Source of the DNA: Auanema rhodensis
Lineage: Eukaryota; Nematoda; Chromadorea; Rhabditida; Rhabditidae
Assembly: GCA_964057225.1 (NCBI GenBank)
Contig: OZ059894.1
Span: forward strand, 9,682,131-9,746,130
DNA: 64,000 bases
Direction: 5' to 3'
The position numbers were made by a program, and so were the translations under genes. Positions 36,001 through 51,000 of this stretch are shown here, piece after piece. The number at the start of each line of letters is the position of its first letter. Position 1 is the first letter of the stretch. A model generated the notes under the pieces. It was not told the DNA's origin and searched no databases. It was given only the letters and a program-made list of their open reading frames with translations.

Positions 36001-39000
36001 ATCTCATCTGGCTTCTCAGCTACCAAAGGTTGAGGTTCCTTTGATGGTTCAGCAGATTGCTTTGGTTGAGCTTCTTCAATCTTCTGTGCAGGAATCTCCT
36101 CTGGCTTTTCAGTTGCCTGAGGTTGAGGTTCCTTTGATGGTTCAGCAGATTGCTTTGGTTGAGCTTCTTCAATCTTCTGTGCAGGAATCTCCTCTGGCTT
36201 TTCAGTTGCCTGAGGTTGAGGTTCCTTTGATGGTTCAGCAGATTCCTTTGGTTGAGCTTCTTCAATCTTCTGTGCAGGAATTTCCTCTGGCTTCTCAGAT
36301 ACCAGAGGTTGAGGTTCCTTTGATGGTTCAGCAGATTGCTTTGGTTGAGCTTCTTCAATCTTCTGTGCAGGAATCTCCTCTGGCTTTTCAGTTGCCTGAG
36401 GTTGAGGTTCCTTTGATGGTTCAGCAGATTGCTTTGTTCGAGCTTCTTCAATCTTCTGTGCAGGAATCTCCTCTGGCTTCTCAGCTACCAGAGCTTGAGG
36501 TTCCTTTGATTGTTCAGCAGATTCCTTTGGTTGAGCTTCTTCAATCTTCTGTGCAGGAATCTCATCTGGCTTCTCAGCTACCAAAGGTTGAGGTTCCTTT
36601 GATGGTTCAGCAGATTGCTTTGGTTGAGCTTCGTCAATCTTCTGTGCAGGAATCTCCGCTGGCTTTTCAGCTACCAGAGGTTGAGGTTCCTTTAATGGTT
36701 CAGCAGATTCCTTTGGTTGAGCTTCGTCTGTCTTCTGTGCAGGAATCTCCTCTTGCTTCTCAGCTACCAGAGGTTGAGGTTTCTTTGATGGTTCAGCAGA
36801 TTCCTTTGGTTGAGCTTCGTCTGTCTTCTGTGCAGGAATCTCCTCTTGCTTCTCAGTTACCTGAGGTTGAGGTTCCTTTGGTGGTTCAGCAGATTCCTTT
36901 GGTTGAGCTTCTTCAATCTTCTGTGCAGGAATCTCCTCTTGCTTCTCAGTTACCTGAGGTTGAGGTTCCTTTGGTGGTTCAACAGAATCGTTTGGTTGCG
37001 CTTCTTCAATCTTCTGTGCAGGAATCTCATCTTGCTTCTCAGCTACCAGAGGTTGAGGTTCCTTTGATGGTTCAGCAGATTCCTTTGGTTGAGCTTCTTC
37101 AGTCTTCTGTGCAGGAATCTCATCTTGCTTCTCAGCTACCAGAGGTTGAGGTTCCTTTGATGGTTCAGCAGATTCCTTTGGTTGAGCTTCTTCAATCTTC
37201 TGTGCAGGAATCTCATCTGGCTTCTCAGCTACCAAAGGTTGAGGTTCCTTTGATGGTTCAGCAGATTGCTTTGGTTGAGCTTCTTCAATCTTCTGTGCAG
37301 GAATCTCCTCTGGCTTTTCAGTTGCCTGAGGTTGAGGTTCCTTTGCTGGTTCAGCAGATTGCTTTGGTTGAGCTTCGTCAATCTTCTGTGCAGGAATCTC
37401 CGCTGGCTTTTCAGCTACCAGCGGTTGAGGTTCCTTTGATGGTTCAGTAGATTCCTTTGGTTGAGCTTCTTCAATCTTCTGTGCAGGAATCTCCTCTTGC
37501 TTCTCAGCTACCAGAGGTTGAGGTTTCTTTGATGGTTCAGCAGATTCCTTTGGTTGAGCTTCGTCTGTCTTCTGTGCAGGAATCTCCTCTTGCTTCTCAG
37601 CTACCAGAGGTTGAGGTTCCTTTGATGGTTCAGCAGATTCCTTTGGTTGAGCTTCTTCAGTCTTCTGTGCAGGAATCTCATCTTGCTTCTCAGCTACCAG
37701 AGGTTGAGGTTCCTTTGATGGTTCAGCAGATTCCTTTGGTTGAGCTTCTTCAGTCTTCTGTGCAGGAATCTCATCTTGCTTCTCAGCTACCAGAGGTTGA
37801 GGTTCCTTTGATGGTTCAGCAGATTCCTTTGGTTGAGCTTCTTCAATCTTCTGTGCAGGAATCTCCTCTTGCTTCTCAGCTACCAGAGGTTGAGGTTCCT
37901 TTGATGGTTCAGCAGATTCCTTTGGTTGAGCTTCGTCTGTCTTCTGTGCAGGAATCTCCTCTTGCTTCTCAGCTACCAGAGGTTGAGGTTCCTTTGATGG
38001 TTCAGCAGATTCCTTTGGTTGAGCTTCTTCAGTCTTCTGTGCAGGAATCTCATCTTGCTTCTCAGCTACCAGAGGTTGAGGTTCCTTTGATGGTTCAGCA
38101 GATTCCTTTGGTTGAGCTTCTTCAATCTTCTGTGCAGGAATCTCATCTTGCTTCTCAGCTACCAGAGGTTGAGGTTCCTTTGATGGTTCAGCAGATTCCT
38201 TTGGTTGAGCTTCTTCAATCTTCTGTGCAGGAATCTCATCTTGCTTCTCAGCTACCAGAGGTTGAGGTTCCTTTGATGGTTCAGCAGATTCCTTTGGTTG
38301 AGCTTCTTCAGTCTTCTGTGCAGGAATCTCATCTTGCTTCTCAGCTACCAGAGGTTGAGGTTCCTTTGATGGTTCAGCAGATTCCTTTGGTTGAGCTTCG
38401 TCTGTCTTCTGTGCAGGAATCTCCTCTTGCTTCTCAGCTACCAGAGGTTGAGGTTCCTTTGATGGTTCAGCAGATTCCTTTGGTTGAGCTTCGTCTGTCT
38501 TCTGTGCAGGAATCTCCTCTTGCTTCTCAGTTACCTGAGGTTGAGGTTCCTTTGGTGGTTCAGCAGATTCCTTTGGTTGAGCTTCTTCAATCTTCTGTGC
38601 AGGAATCTCTTCTTGCTTCTCAGCTACCAGAGGTTGAGGTTCCTTTGATGGTTCAGCAGATTCCTTTGGTTGAGCTTCGTCTGTCTTCTGTGCAGGAATC
38701 TCCTCTTGCTTCTCAGTTACCTGAGGTTGAGGTTCCTTTGATGGTTCAGCAGATTCCTTTGGTTGAGCTTCTTCAGTCTTCTGTGCAGGAATCTCATCTT
38801 GCTTCTCAGCTACCAGAGGTTGAGGTTCCTTTGATGGTTCAGCAGATTCCTTTGGTTGAGCTTCTTCAATCTTCTGTGCAGGAATCTCATCTTGCTTCTC
38901 AGCTACCAGAGGTTGAGGTTCCTTTGATGGTTCAGCAGATTCCTTTGGTTGAGCTTCGTCTGTCTTCTGTGCAGGAATCTCCTCTTGCTTCTCAGTTACC

Positions 39001-42000
39001 TGAGGTTGAGGTTCCTTTGGTGGTTCAGCAGATTCCTTTGGTTGAGCTTCTTCAATCTTCTGTGCAGGAATATCCTCTGGCTTTTCAGTTGCCTGAGGTT
39101 GGGGTTCCTTTGATGGTTCAGCAGATTGCTTTGGTTGAGCTTCTTCAATCTTCTGTGCCGGAGTCTCCGCTGGCTTCTCAGTTGCCTGAGGTTGAGGTTC
39201 CTTTGATGGTTCAGCAGATTCCTGTGGTTGAGCTTCGTCTGTCTTCTGTGCAGGAATCTCCTCTTGCTTCTCAGTTACCTGAGGTTGAGGTTCCTTTGGT
39301 GGTTCAGCAGATTGCTTTGGTTGAGCTTCGTCAATTTTCTGTGCAGGAGTCTCCGCTGGCTTTTCAGTTGCCTGATGTTGGGGTTCCTTTGATGGTTCAG
39401 CAGATTGCTTTGGTTGAGGTTCTTCAATCTTCTGTGCAGGAATATCCTCTGGCTTTTCAGTTGCCTGAGGTTGGGGTTCCTTTGATGGTTCAGCAGATTC
39501 CTTTGGTTGAGCCTCGTCAGTCTTCTGTGCAGGAGTCTCCGCTGGCTTCTCAGCTACCAGAGGTTGTGGTTCCTTTGATGGTTCAGCAGATTCCTTTGGT
39601 TGAGCTTCGTCAGTCTTCTGTGCAGGAATCTCCGCTGGATTTTCAGCTAAAAGAGGTTGAGGTTCCATTGATGGTTCAGCAGATTCATTTGGTTGAGCCT
39701 CATCAGTCTTCTGTGCAGGAGTCTCCGCTTGCTTTTCAGTTGCCTGAGGTTGAGGTTTCTTTGATGGTTCAGCAGATTCCTTTGGTTGAGCCTCATCAGT
39801 CTTCTGTGCAGGAGTCTCCGCTGGCTTCTCAGCTACCAGAGGTTGAGGTTCCTTTGATGGTTGATGAGACTCCGTTGGTTGAGCCTCGTCACTCTTCTGT
39901 GCAGGAGTCTCCGTTGGCTTTTCAGTTGCCTGAGGTTGGGGTTCCTTTGATGGTTCAGCAGATTCCTTTGGTTGAGCCTCGTCACTCTTCTGTGCAGGAG
40001 TCTCCGTTGGCTTTTCAGTTGCCTGAGGTTGAGGTTCCTTTGATGGTTCAGCAGATTGCTTTGTTTGAGCTTCGTCAATCTTCTGTGCAGGAATCTCCTC
40101 TGGCTTTTCAGTTGCCTGAGCTTCAGGTTCATTTGATGGTTCATGAGACTCCTTTGGTTGAGCTTCGTCAGTCTTCTGTGCAGGAGTCTTCGCTGGCTTT
40201 TCAGTTGCCTGAAGTTGAGGTTCTTTTGATGGCTCAGCAGATTCCTTTGGTTGAGCCTCGTCAGTCTTCTGTGCAGAAGTCTCCGCTGGCTTCTCAGCTA
40301 CGAGAAGTTGAGGTTCGTTTGGTTGAGCTTCTTCAATCTTCTGTGCAGGAATTTCCTCTGGCTTTTCAATTGCCTGAGGTTGAGGTTCCTTTGATGGTTC
40401 TGCAGAATCCTTTTGTTGAGTTTCGTTCGTCTTCTGTGCAGAAGTCTCCGCTGGCTTCTCAGCTACGAGAAGTTGAGGTTCGTTTGGTTGAGCTTCTTCA
40501 ATCTTCTGTGCAGGAATTTCCTCTGGCTTTTCAATTGCCTGAGGTTGAGGTTCCTTTGATGGTTCTGCAGAATCCTTTTGTTGAGTTTCGTTCGTCTTCT
40601 GTGCAGAAGTCTCCGCTGGCTTCTCAGCTACCAGAGGTTGAGGTTCCTTTGATGGTTGATGAGACTCCGTTGGTTGAGCCTCGTCACTCTTCTGTGCAGG
40701 AGTCTCCGTTGGCTTTTCAGTTGCCTGAGGTTGAGGTTCCTTTGATGGTTCAGCAGATTGCTTTGTTTGAGCTTCGTCAATCTTCTGTGCAGGAATCTCC
40801 TCTGGCTTTTCAGTTGCCTGAGCTTCAGGTTCATTTGATGGTTCATGAGACTCCTTTGGTTGAGCTTCGTCAGTCTTCTGTGCAGGAATTTCCTCTGGCT
40901 TTTCAGTTGCCTGAAGTTGAGGTTCTTTTGATGGCTCAGCAGATTCCTTTGGTTGAGCCTCGTCAGTCTTCTGTGCAGAAGTCTCCGCTGGCTTCTCAGC
41001 TACGAGAAGTTGAGGTTCGTTTGGTTGAGCTTCTTCAATCTTCTGTGCAGGAATTTCCTCTGGTTTTTCAATTGCCTGAGCTTCAGGTTCTTTTGATGGT
41101 TCATGAGACTCCTTTGGTTGAGCTTCTTCAATCTTCTGTGCAGGAATCTCCTTTTGCTTCTCAGTTAGCTGAGGTTGAGGTTCCTTTGGTGGTTCCGCAG
41201 ATTCCTTTGGTTGAGCATCGTCAGTCTTCTGTGCAGCAGTCTCCGCTGGCTTTTCAGTTGCCTGAGGTTGAGGTTCCTTTGATGGTTCAGCAGAATCCTT
41301 TGGTTGAGTTTCGTTCGTCTTCTGTGCAGGAGTCTCCGCTGGCTTTTCAGTTGCCTGAAGTTGAGGTTCCTTTGATGGCTCAGCAGATTCCGTTGGTTGA
41401 GCCTCGTCAGTCTTCTGTGCAGGAGTCTCCGCTGGCTTCTCAGTTACCTGAGGTTGAGGTTCCTTTGGTGGTTCCGCAGATTCCTTTGGTTGAGCTTCTT
41501 CAATCTTCTGTGCAGGAATCTCCTCTTGCTTCTCAGTTACCTGAGGTTGAGGTTCCTTTGGTGGTTCCGCAGATTCCTTTGGTTGAGCTTCTTTAGTCTT
41601 CTGTGCAGGAGTCTCCTCTGGCTTTTCAGTTACCTGAGGTTGAGGTTCCTTTGATGGTTCAGCAGATTCCGTTGGTTGAGCCTCGTCAGTCTTCTGTGCA
41701 GGAGTCTCCGCTGGCTTCTCAGCTACCCGAGGTTGAGGTTCCTTTGATGGTTCAGCAGATTCCTTTAGTTGAGTTTCGTCTGTCTTCTGAACAGGCATCT
41801 CAACGGGCTTTTCAGTTGCCTGAGGTTGAGGTTCCTTTGATGGTTCAGCAGATTCCTTTGGTTGAGCTTCTTTAGTCTTCTGTGCAGGAGTCTCCTCTGG
41901 CTTTTCAGCTACCAGAGGATGAGGTTCCTTTGATTGTTCAGCAGAATCCTTTGGTTGAGCTTCTTCAATCTTCTGCGCAGGAATCTCCTCTTGCTTCTCA

Positions 42001-45000
42001 GTTACCTGAGGTTGAGGTTCCTTTGATGGTTCAGCAGAATCCTTTGGTTGAGCTTCTTCAATCTTCTGCGCAGGAATCTCCTCTTGCTTCTCAGTTACCT
42101 GAGGTTGAGGTTCCTTTGGTGGTTCCGCAGACTCCTTTGGTTGAGCCTCGTCAGTCTTCTGCGCAGGAATCTCCTCTTGCTTCTCAGTTACCTGAGGTTG
42201 AGGTTCCTTTGGTGGTTCCGCAGAATCCTTTGGTTGAGCTTCGTCAGTCTTCTGTGCAGGAATCTCCTCTTGCTTCTCAGTTACCTGAGGTTGAGGTTCC
42301 TTTGATGGTTCAGCAGATTCCTTTGGTTGAGCTTCTTCAATCTTCTGCGCAGGAATCTCCTCTTGCTTCTCAGTTACCTGAGGTTGAGGTTCCTTTGGTG
42401 GTTCCGCAGATTCCTTTGGTTGAGCTTCTTCAATCTTCTGTGCAGGAATCTCCTCTTGCTTCTCAGTTACCTGAGGTTGAGGTTCCTTTGGTGGTTCCGC
42501 AAATTCCTTTGGTTGAGCTTCCTCAATCTTCTGTGCAGGAATCTCCTCTTGCTTCTCAGTTACCTGAGGTTGAGGTTCCTTTGATGGTTCAGCAGATTCC
42601 GTTGGTTGAGCCTCGTCAGTCTTCTGTGCAGGAGTCTCCGCTGGCTTCTCAGCTACCCGAGGTTGAGGTTCCTTTGATGGTTCAGCAGATTCCTTTAGTT
42701 GAGTTTCGTCTGTCTTCTGAACAGGCATCTCAACGGGCTTTTCAGTTGCCTGAGGTTGAGGTTCCTTTGGTGGTTCCGCAAATTCCTTTGGTTGAGCTTC
42801 CTCAATCTTCTGTGCAGGAATCTCCTCTTGCTTCTCAGTTACCTGAGGTTGAGGTTCCTTTGATGGTTCAGCAGATTCCGTTGGTTGAGCCTCGTCAGTC
42901 TTCTGTGCAGGAGTCTCCGCTGGCTTCTCAGCTACCCGAGGTTGAGGTTCCTTTGATGGTTCAGCAGATTCCTTTAGTTGAGTTTCGTCTGTCTTCTGAA
43001 CAGGCATCTCAACGGGCTTTTCAGTTACCAGAAGTTCAGGTTTCTCTGATGGTTCAGTAGATTTCTGTTGATCTGTTCGATATTCAACTCTACTTTGACT
43101 CTTCAACCCAAGCTGTTCGAAAACATCAAGAACAAGATCAATTTCCAAACCACAACACTCGTCTTCTTTGAAAAATTCCAGACTCAGCTGAGCTTCAGGT
43201 TCATTTGATGGTTCATGAGACTCCTTTGGTTGAGCCTCGTCAGTCTTCTGCGCAGGAATCTCCTCTTGCTTCTCAGTTACCCGAGGTTGAGGTTCCTTTG
43301 GTGGTTCCGCAGAATCCTTTGGTTGAGCTTCGTCAGTCTTCTGTGCAGGAATCTCCTCTTGCTTCTCAGTTACCTGAGGTTGAGGTTCCTTTGATGGTTC
43401 AGCAGATTCCTTTGGTTGAGCTTCTTCAATCTTCAGCGCAGGAATCTCCTCTTGCTTCTCAGTTACCTGAGGTTGAGGTTCCTTTGGTGGTTCCGCAGAT
43501 TCCATTGGTTGAGCTTCCTCAATCTTCTGTGCAGGAATCTCCTCTTGCTTCTCAGTTACCTGAGGTTGAGGTTCCTTTGATGGTTCAGCAGATTCCGTTG
43601 GTTGACCCTCGTCAGTCTTCTGTGCAGGAGTCTCCGCTGGCTTCTCAGCTACCAGAGGTTGAGGTTCCTTTGATGGTTCAGCAGATTCCTTTAGTTGAGT
43701 TTCGTCTGTCTTCTGAACAGGCATCTCAACGGGCTTTTCAGTTGCCTGAGGTTGAGGTTCCTTTGATGGTTCAGCAGATTCCTTTGGTTGAGCTTCTTCA
43801 GTCTTCTGTGCAGGAGTCTCCTCTGGCTTTTCAGTTACCAGAAGTTCAGGTTTCTCCGATGGTTCAGCAGATTCCTTTAGTTGAGTTTCGTCTGTCTTCT
43901 GAACAGGCATCTCAACGGGCTTTTCAGTTGCCTGAGGTTGAGGTTCCTTTGATGGTTCAGCAGATTCCTTTGGTTGAGCTTCCTCAATCTTCTGTGCAGG
44001 AATCTCCTCTTGCTTCTCAGTTACCTGAGGTTGAGGTTCCTTTGATGGTTCAGCAGATTCCGTTGGTTGACCCTCGTCAGTCTTCTGTGCAGGAGTCTCC
44101 TCTGGCTTTTCAGTTACCAGAAGTTCAGGTTTCTCCGATGGTTCAGCAGATTCCTTTAGTTGAGTTTCGTCTGTCTTCTGTGCAGGAATCTCCTCTTGCT
44201 TCTCAGTTACCTGAGGTTGAGGTTCCTTTGATGGTTCAGCAGATTCCGTTGGTTGACCCTCGTCAGTCTTCTGTGCAGGAGTCTCCGCTGGCTTCTCAGC
44301 TACCAGAGGTTGAGGTTCCTTTGATGGTTCAGCAGATTCCTTTAGTTGAGTTTCGTCTGTCTTCTGAACAGGCATCTCAACGGGCTTTTCAGTTGCCTGA
44401 GGTTGAGGTTCCTTTGATGGTTCAGCAGATTCCTTTGGTTGAGCTTCTTCAGTCTTCTGTGCAGGAGTCTCCTCTGGCTTTTCAGTTACCAGAAGTTCAG
44501 GTTTCTCCGATGGTTCAGCAGATTCCTTTAGTTGAGTTTCGTCTGTCTTCTGAACAGGCATCTCAACGGGCTTCTCAGTTACCAGAAGTTCAGGTTTCTC
44601 CGATGGTTCAGCAGATTCCTTTAGTTGAGTTTCGTCTGTCTTCTGTGCAGGAATCTCCTCTTGCTTCTCAGTTACCTGAGGTTGAGGTTCCTTTGATGGT
44701 TCAGCAGATTCCGTTGTTTGACCCTCGTCAGTCTTCTGTGCAGGAGTCTCCGCTGGCTTCTCAGCTACCAGAGGTTGAGGTTCCTTTGATGGTTCAGCAG
44801 ATTCCTTTAGTTGAGTTTCGTCTGTCTTCTGAACAGGCATCTCAACAGTAGATTTCTGTTGATGTGTTCGATCTTCAACTCTACTTTGACTCTTCAACCC
44901 AAGCTGTTCGAAAACATCAAGAACAAGATCAATTTCCAAACCACAACACTCGTCTTCTTTGAAAAATTCCAGACTCAGCTGAGCTTCAGGTTCATTTGAT

Positions 45001-48000
45001 GGTTCATGAGACTCCTTTGGTTGAGCCTCGTCAGTCTTCTGCGCAGGAATCTCCTCTTGCTTCTCAGTTACCTGAGGTTGAGGTTCCTTTGGTGGTTCCG
45101 CAGATTCCTTTGGTTGAGCTTCTTCAATCTTCTGTGCAGGAATCTCCTCTTGCTTCTCAGTTACCTGAGGTTGAGGTTCCTTTGGTGGTTCCGCAGAATC
45201 CTTTGGTTGAGCTTCGTCAGTCTTCTGTGCAGGAATCTCTTCTTGCTTCTCAGTTACCTGAGGTTCAGGTTCCTTTGATGGTTCAGCAGATTCCTTTGGT
45301 TGAGCTTCTTCAATCTTCTGCGCAGGAATCTCCTCTTGCTTCTCAGTTACTTGAGGTTGAGGTTCCTTTGGTGGTTCCGCAGATTCCTTTGGTTGAGCTT
45401 TGGCAGTCTTCTGTGCAGGAATCTCTTCTTGCTTCTCAGCTACCAGAGGTTGAGGTTCCTTTGGTTGAGCTTCTTCAATCTTCTGCGCAGGAATCTCCTC
45501 TTGCTTCTCAGTTACCTGAGGTTGAGGTTCCTTTGATGGTTCAGCAGATTCCTTTGGTTGAGCTTTGGCAGTCTTCTGTGCAGGAATCTCTTCTTGCTTC
45601 TCAGCTACCAGAGGTTGAGGTTCCTTTGGTTGAGCTTCTTCAATCTTGTGTGCAGGAGTCTCCGCTGGCTTTTCAGTTGCCTGAGATTGAGGTTCGTTTG
45701 ATGGTTCAGCAGATTCCTTTGGTTGAGCTTTGTCAGTCTTCTGAACAGGCATCTCAGCGGGCTTCTCAGCTACCAGAGGTTGAGGTTCCTTTGGTTGAGC
45801 TTCTTTAGTCTTCTGTGCAGGAGTCTCCTCTGGCTTTTCAGCTACCAGAGAATGAGGTTCCTTTGATTGTTCAGCAGATTTCTGTTGATCTGTTCGATCT
45901 TCAGCTCTACTTTGACTCTTCAACCCAAGCTGTTCGAAAACATCAAGAACAAGATCAATTTCCAAACCACAACACTCGTCTTCTTTGAAAAATTCCAGAC
46001 TCAGCTGAGCTTCAGGTTCATTTGATGGTTCATGAGACTCCTTTGGTTGAGCTTCGTCAGTCTTCTGTGCAGGAGTCTCCTCTGCCTTTTCAGTTGACTG
46101 TGGTTGAGGTTCCTTTGATGGTTCAGCAGAATCCTTTGGTTGAGCTTCGTCAGTCTTCTGTGCAGGAATCTCCGCTGGCTTCTCAGTTACCTGAGGTTGA
46201 AGTTCCTTCGATGGTTCAACAGAATCCTTTGGTTGAGCTTTGTCAGTCTTCTGTGCAGGAGTCTCCTCTGCCTTTTCAGTTGACTGTGGTTGAGGTTCCT
46301 TTGATGGTTCAGCAGAATCCTTTGGTTGAGCTTCGTCAGTCTTCTGTGCAGGAGTCTCCTCTGGCTTTTCAGTTGCCTGTGGTTGAGGTTCCTTTGATGG
46401 TTCAGCAGAATCCTTTGGTTGAGCTTCTTCAGTCTTCTGTGCAGGAGTCTCCTCTGGTTTTTCAGTTGCCTGTGGTTGAGGTTCCTTTGATGGTTCAGCA
46501 GAATCCTTTGGTTGAGCTTCGTCAGTCTTCTGTGCAGGAGTCTCCTCTGCCTTCTCAGTTACCTGAGGTTGAGGTTCCTTTGATGGTTCAGCAGATTCCT
46601 TTGGTTGAGTTTTGTCAGTCTTCTGAACAGGCATTTCAGCGGGCTTCTCAGTTGCCTGAGGTTGAGGTTCCTTTGATGGTTCAGCAGATTCCTTTGGTTG
46701 AGTTTTGTCAGTCTTCTGTGCAGGAGTCTCCTCTGCCTTTTCAGTTGACTGTGGTTGAGGTTCCTTTGATGGTTCAGCAGAATCCTTTGGTTGAGCTTCG
46801 TCAGTCTTCTGTGCAGGAGTCTCCTCTGCCTTTTCAGTTGACTGTGGTTGAGGTTCCTTTGATGGTTCAGCAGATTCCTTTGGTTGAGGTTCTTCGGTCT
46901 TCTGTACAAGAATCTCCGCTCGCTTCTCAGTTACCTGAGGTTGAGGTTCCTTTGATGGTTCAGCCGATTCATTTGGTTGAGCTTCGTCAGTCTTCTGTGC
47001 AGGAGTCTCCGCTGGCTTTTCAGCTAAAAGAGGTTGAGGTTCCTTTGATGGTTCCGCAGATTTCTGTTCATCTGTTCGATCTTCAGGTCTACTTTGACTC
47101 TTCAACCCAAGCTGTTCGAAAACATCAAGAACAAGATCAATTTCCAAACCACAACACTCCTCTTCTTTGAAAAATTCCAGACTCAGCTGAGCTTCAGGTT
47201 CATTTGATTGTTCAGCAGATTCCTTTGGTTGAGCTTCGTCAGTCTTCTGTGCAGGAGTCTCAACTAGCTCTTTAGTTGCCTGAGGTTGAGGTTCCTTCGA
47301 TGGCTCAGCAGATTCCTTTGGTTGATCTTCGTCAGTCTTCTGTGCAGGAGTCTCCACTGGCTTTTCAGTTGCCTGAGGTTGAGGTTCCTTTGATGGTTCC
47401 GCAGATTTCTGTTCATCTGTTCGATCTTCAGCTCTACTTTGACTCTTCAACCCAAGCTGTTCGAAAACATCAAGAACAAGATCAATTTCCAAACCACAAC
47501 ACTCCTCTTCTTTGAACAATTCAAGATTAAGCTGAGTTTCCTGTTCCTTTGATGGTTCAGCAGAATCGTTTGGTTGAGCTTCGGCAGTCTTCTGTGCAAG
47601 AGCCTCCGCTGGCTTCTCAGTTGACTGTGGTTGAGGTTCCTTTGATGGCTCAGCAGATTCCTTTGGTTGAGCTTCTTCAATTTTCTGTGCAGGAATCTCT
47701 TCTGGCTTTTCAGCTACCAGAGGTTGAAGTTCCTTTGAAGGTTCAGCAGAATCTTTTGGTTGAGGTTCTTCGGTCTTCTGTACAAGAATCTCCGCTGGCT
47801 TCTCAGTTACCTGAGTTTCCTGTTCCTTTGATGGCTCAGCAGATTCCTTTGGTTGAGCTTCGTCAGTCTTCTGTGCAGGAGTCTCCTCTGGCTTTTCAGT
47901 TGACTGTGGTTGAGGTTCCTTTGATGGTTCAGCAGAATCCTTTGGTTGAGCTTCTTCAGTCTTCTGTGCAGGAGTCTCCTCTGGCTTTTCAGTTGCCTGA

Positions 48001-51000
48001 GGTTGAGGTTCCTTTGAAGGTTCAGCAGAATCTTTTGGTTGAGGTTCTTCGGTCTTCTGTACAAGAATCTCCGCTGGCTTCTCAGTTACCTGAGTTTCCT
48101 GTTCCTTTGATGGCTCAGCAGATTCCTTTGGTTGAGCTTCGTCAGTCTTCTGTGCAGGAGTCTCCACTGGCGTTTCAGTTGCCTGAGGTTGAGGTTCCTT
48201 TGATGGTTCAGCAGTTTCCTTTGGTTGAGCTTCGTCAGTCTTCTGTGCAGGAGTCTCAACTAGCTCTTTAGTTGCCTGAGGTTGAGGTTCCTTCGATGGC
48301 TCAGCAGATTCCTTTGGTTGATCTTCGTCAGTCTTCTGTGCAGGAGTCTCCACTGGCTTTTCAGTTGCCTGAGGTTGAGGTTCCTTTGATGGTTCAGCAG
48401 ATTCCTTTGGTTGATCTTCGTCAGTCTTTTGTGCAGGAGTCTCCTCTGGCTTTTCAGTTGACTGTGGTTGAGGTTCCTTTGATGGTTCAGCAGAATCCTT
48501 TGGTTGAGCTTCTTCAGTCTTCAGTGCAAGAGTCACCTGTGGCTTTTCAGTTGCCTGAGGTTGAAGTTCCTTTGATGGTTCAGCAGATTCCTTTGGTTGA
48601 GCTTCGTCAGTCTTCTGTGCAGGAGTCTCCTCTGGCTTTTCAGTTGCCTGAGGTTGAAGTTCTTTTGCTGGTTCAGCAGAATCCTTTGGTTGAGCTTCGT
48701 CAGTCTTCTGTGCAGGAGTCTCCTCTGGCTTTTCAGTTACCTGAGGTTGAAGTTCCTTTGCTGGTTCAGCAGAATCCTTCGGTTGAGCTTCGTCAGTCTT
48801 CTGTGCAGGAGTTTCCTCTGGCTTTTCAGTTGCTCGAGGTTGAGGTTCCTTTGATGGTTCAGCAGATTCCTTTGGTTGAGCTTCGTCAGTCTTCTGTGCA
48901 GGAATCTCTTCTGGCTTTTCAGCTACCAGAGGTTGAAGTTCCTTTGAAGGTTCAGCAGAATCTTTTGGTTGAGGTTCTTCGGTCTTCTTTACAAGAATCT
49001 CCGCTGGCTTCTCATTTGCCTCAGGTTGAGGTTCCTTTGATGGTTCCGCAGATTTCTGTTCATCTGTTCGATCTTCAGCTCTACTTTGACTCTTCAACCC
49101 AAGCTGTTCGAAAACATCAAGAACAAGATCAATTTCCAAACCACAACACTCCTCTTCTTTGAACAATTCAAGATTAAGCTGAGTTTCCTGTTCCTTTGAT
49201 GGCTCAGCAGATTCCTTTGGTTGAGCTTCGTCAGTCTTCTGTGCAGGAGTCTCCTCTGGCTTTTCAGTTACCTGAGTTTCCTGTTCCTTTGATGGCTCAG
49301 CAGATTCCTTTGGTTGAGCTTCGTCAGTCTTCTGTGCAGGAGTCTCCACTGGCGTTTCAGTTGCCTGAGGTTGAGGTTCCTTTGATGGTTCAGCAGTTTC
49401 CTTTGGTTGAGCTTCGTCAGTATTCTGTACAAGAGTCACCTGTGGCTTTTCAGTTGCCTGAGGTTGAAGTTCCTTTGCTGGTTCAGCAGAATCCTTCGGT
49501 TGAGCTTCGTCAGTCTTCTGTGCAGGAGTCTCCTCTGGCTTTTCAGTTGCCTGAGGTTGAGGTTCCTTTGATGGTTCAGCAGATTCCTTTGGTTGATCTT
49601 CGTCAGTCTTTTGTGCAGGAGTCTCCTCTGGCTTTTCAGTTGACTGTGGTTGAGGTTCCTTTGATGGTTCAGCAGAATCCTTTGGTTGAGCTTCTTCAGT
49701 CTTCAGTGCAAGAGTCACCTGTGGCTTTTCAGTTGCCTGAGGTTGAAGTTCCTTTGATGGTTCAGCAGATTCCTTTGGTTGAGCTTCGTCAGTCTTCTGT
49801 GCAGGAGTCTCCTCTGGCTTTTCAGTTGCCTGAGGTTGAGGTTCCTTTGATGGTTCAGCAGATTCCTTTGGTTGAGCTTCGTCAGTCTTCTGTGCAGAAA
49901 TCTCCTCTGGCTTTTCAGTTACCTGAGGTTGAAGTTCCTTTGCTGGTTCAGCAGAATCCTTCGGTTGAGCTTCGTCAGTCTTCTGTGCAGGAGTTTCCTC
50001 TGGCTTTTCAGTTGCTCGAGGTTGAGGTTCCTTTGATGGTTCAGCAGATTCCTTTGGTTGAGCTTCGTCAGTCTTCTGTGCAGGAATCTCTTCTGGCTTT
50101 TCAGCTACCAGAGGTTGAAGTTCCTTTGAAGGTTCAGCAGAATCTTTTGGTTGAGGTTCTTCGGTCTTCTGTACAAGAATCTCCGCTGGCTTCTCATTTG
50201 CCTCAGGTTGAGGTTCCTTTGATGGTTCCGCAGATTTCTGTTCATCTGTTCGATCTTCAGCTCTACTTTGACTCTTCAACCCAAGCTGTTCGAAAACATC
50301 AAGAACAAGATCAATTTCCAAACCACAACACTCCTCTTCTTTGAACAATTCAAGATTAAGCTGAGTTTCCTGTTCCTTTGATGGCTCAGCAGATTCCTTT
50401 GGTTGAGCTTCGTCAGTCTTCTGTGCAGGAGTCTCCTCTGGCTTTTCAGTTGACTGTGGTTGAGGTTCCTTTGATGGTTCAGCAGAATCCTTTGGTTGAG
50501 CTTCGTCAGTCTTCTGTGCAGGAGTCTCCACTGGCTTTTCAGTTGCCTGAGGTTGAGGTTCCTTTGATGGTTCAGCAGATTCCTTTGGTTGAGCTTCGTC
50601 AGTATTCTGTACAAGAGTCACCTGTGGCTTTTCAGTTGCCTGAGGTTGAAGTTCCTTTGCTGGTTCAGCAGAATCCTTCGGTTGAGCTTCGTCAGTCTTC
50701 TGTGCAGGAGTCTCCTCTGGCTTTTCAGTTGCCTGAGGTTGAGGTTCCTTTGATGGTTCAGCAGATTCCTTTGGTTGATCTTCGTCAGTCTTTTGTGCAG
50801 GAGTCTCCTCTGGCTTTTCAGTTGACTGTGGTTGAGGTTCCTTTGATGGTTCAGCAGAATCCTTTGGTTGAGCTTCTTCAGTCTTCAGTGCAAGAGTCAC
50901 CTGTGGCTTTTCAGTTGCCTGAGGTTGAAGTTCCTTTGATTGTTCTGCAGAATCCTTTGGTTGAGCTTCGTCAGTCTTCTGTGCAGGAGTCTCCTCTGGC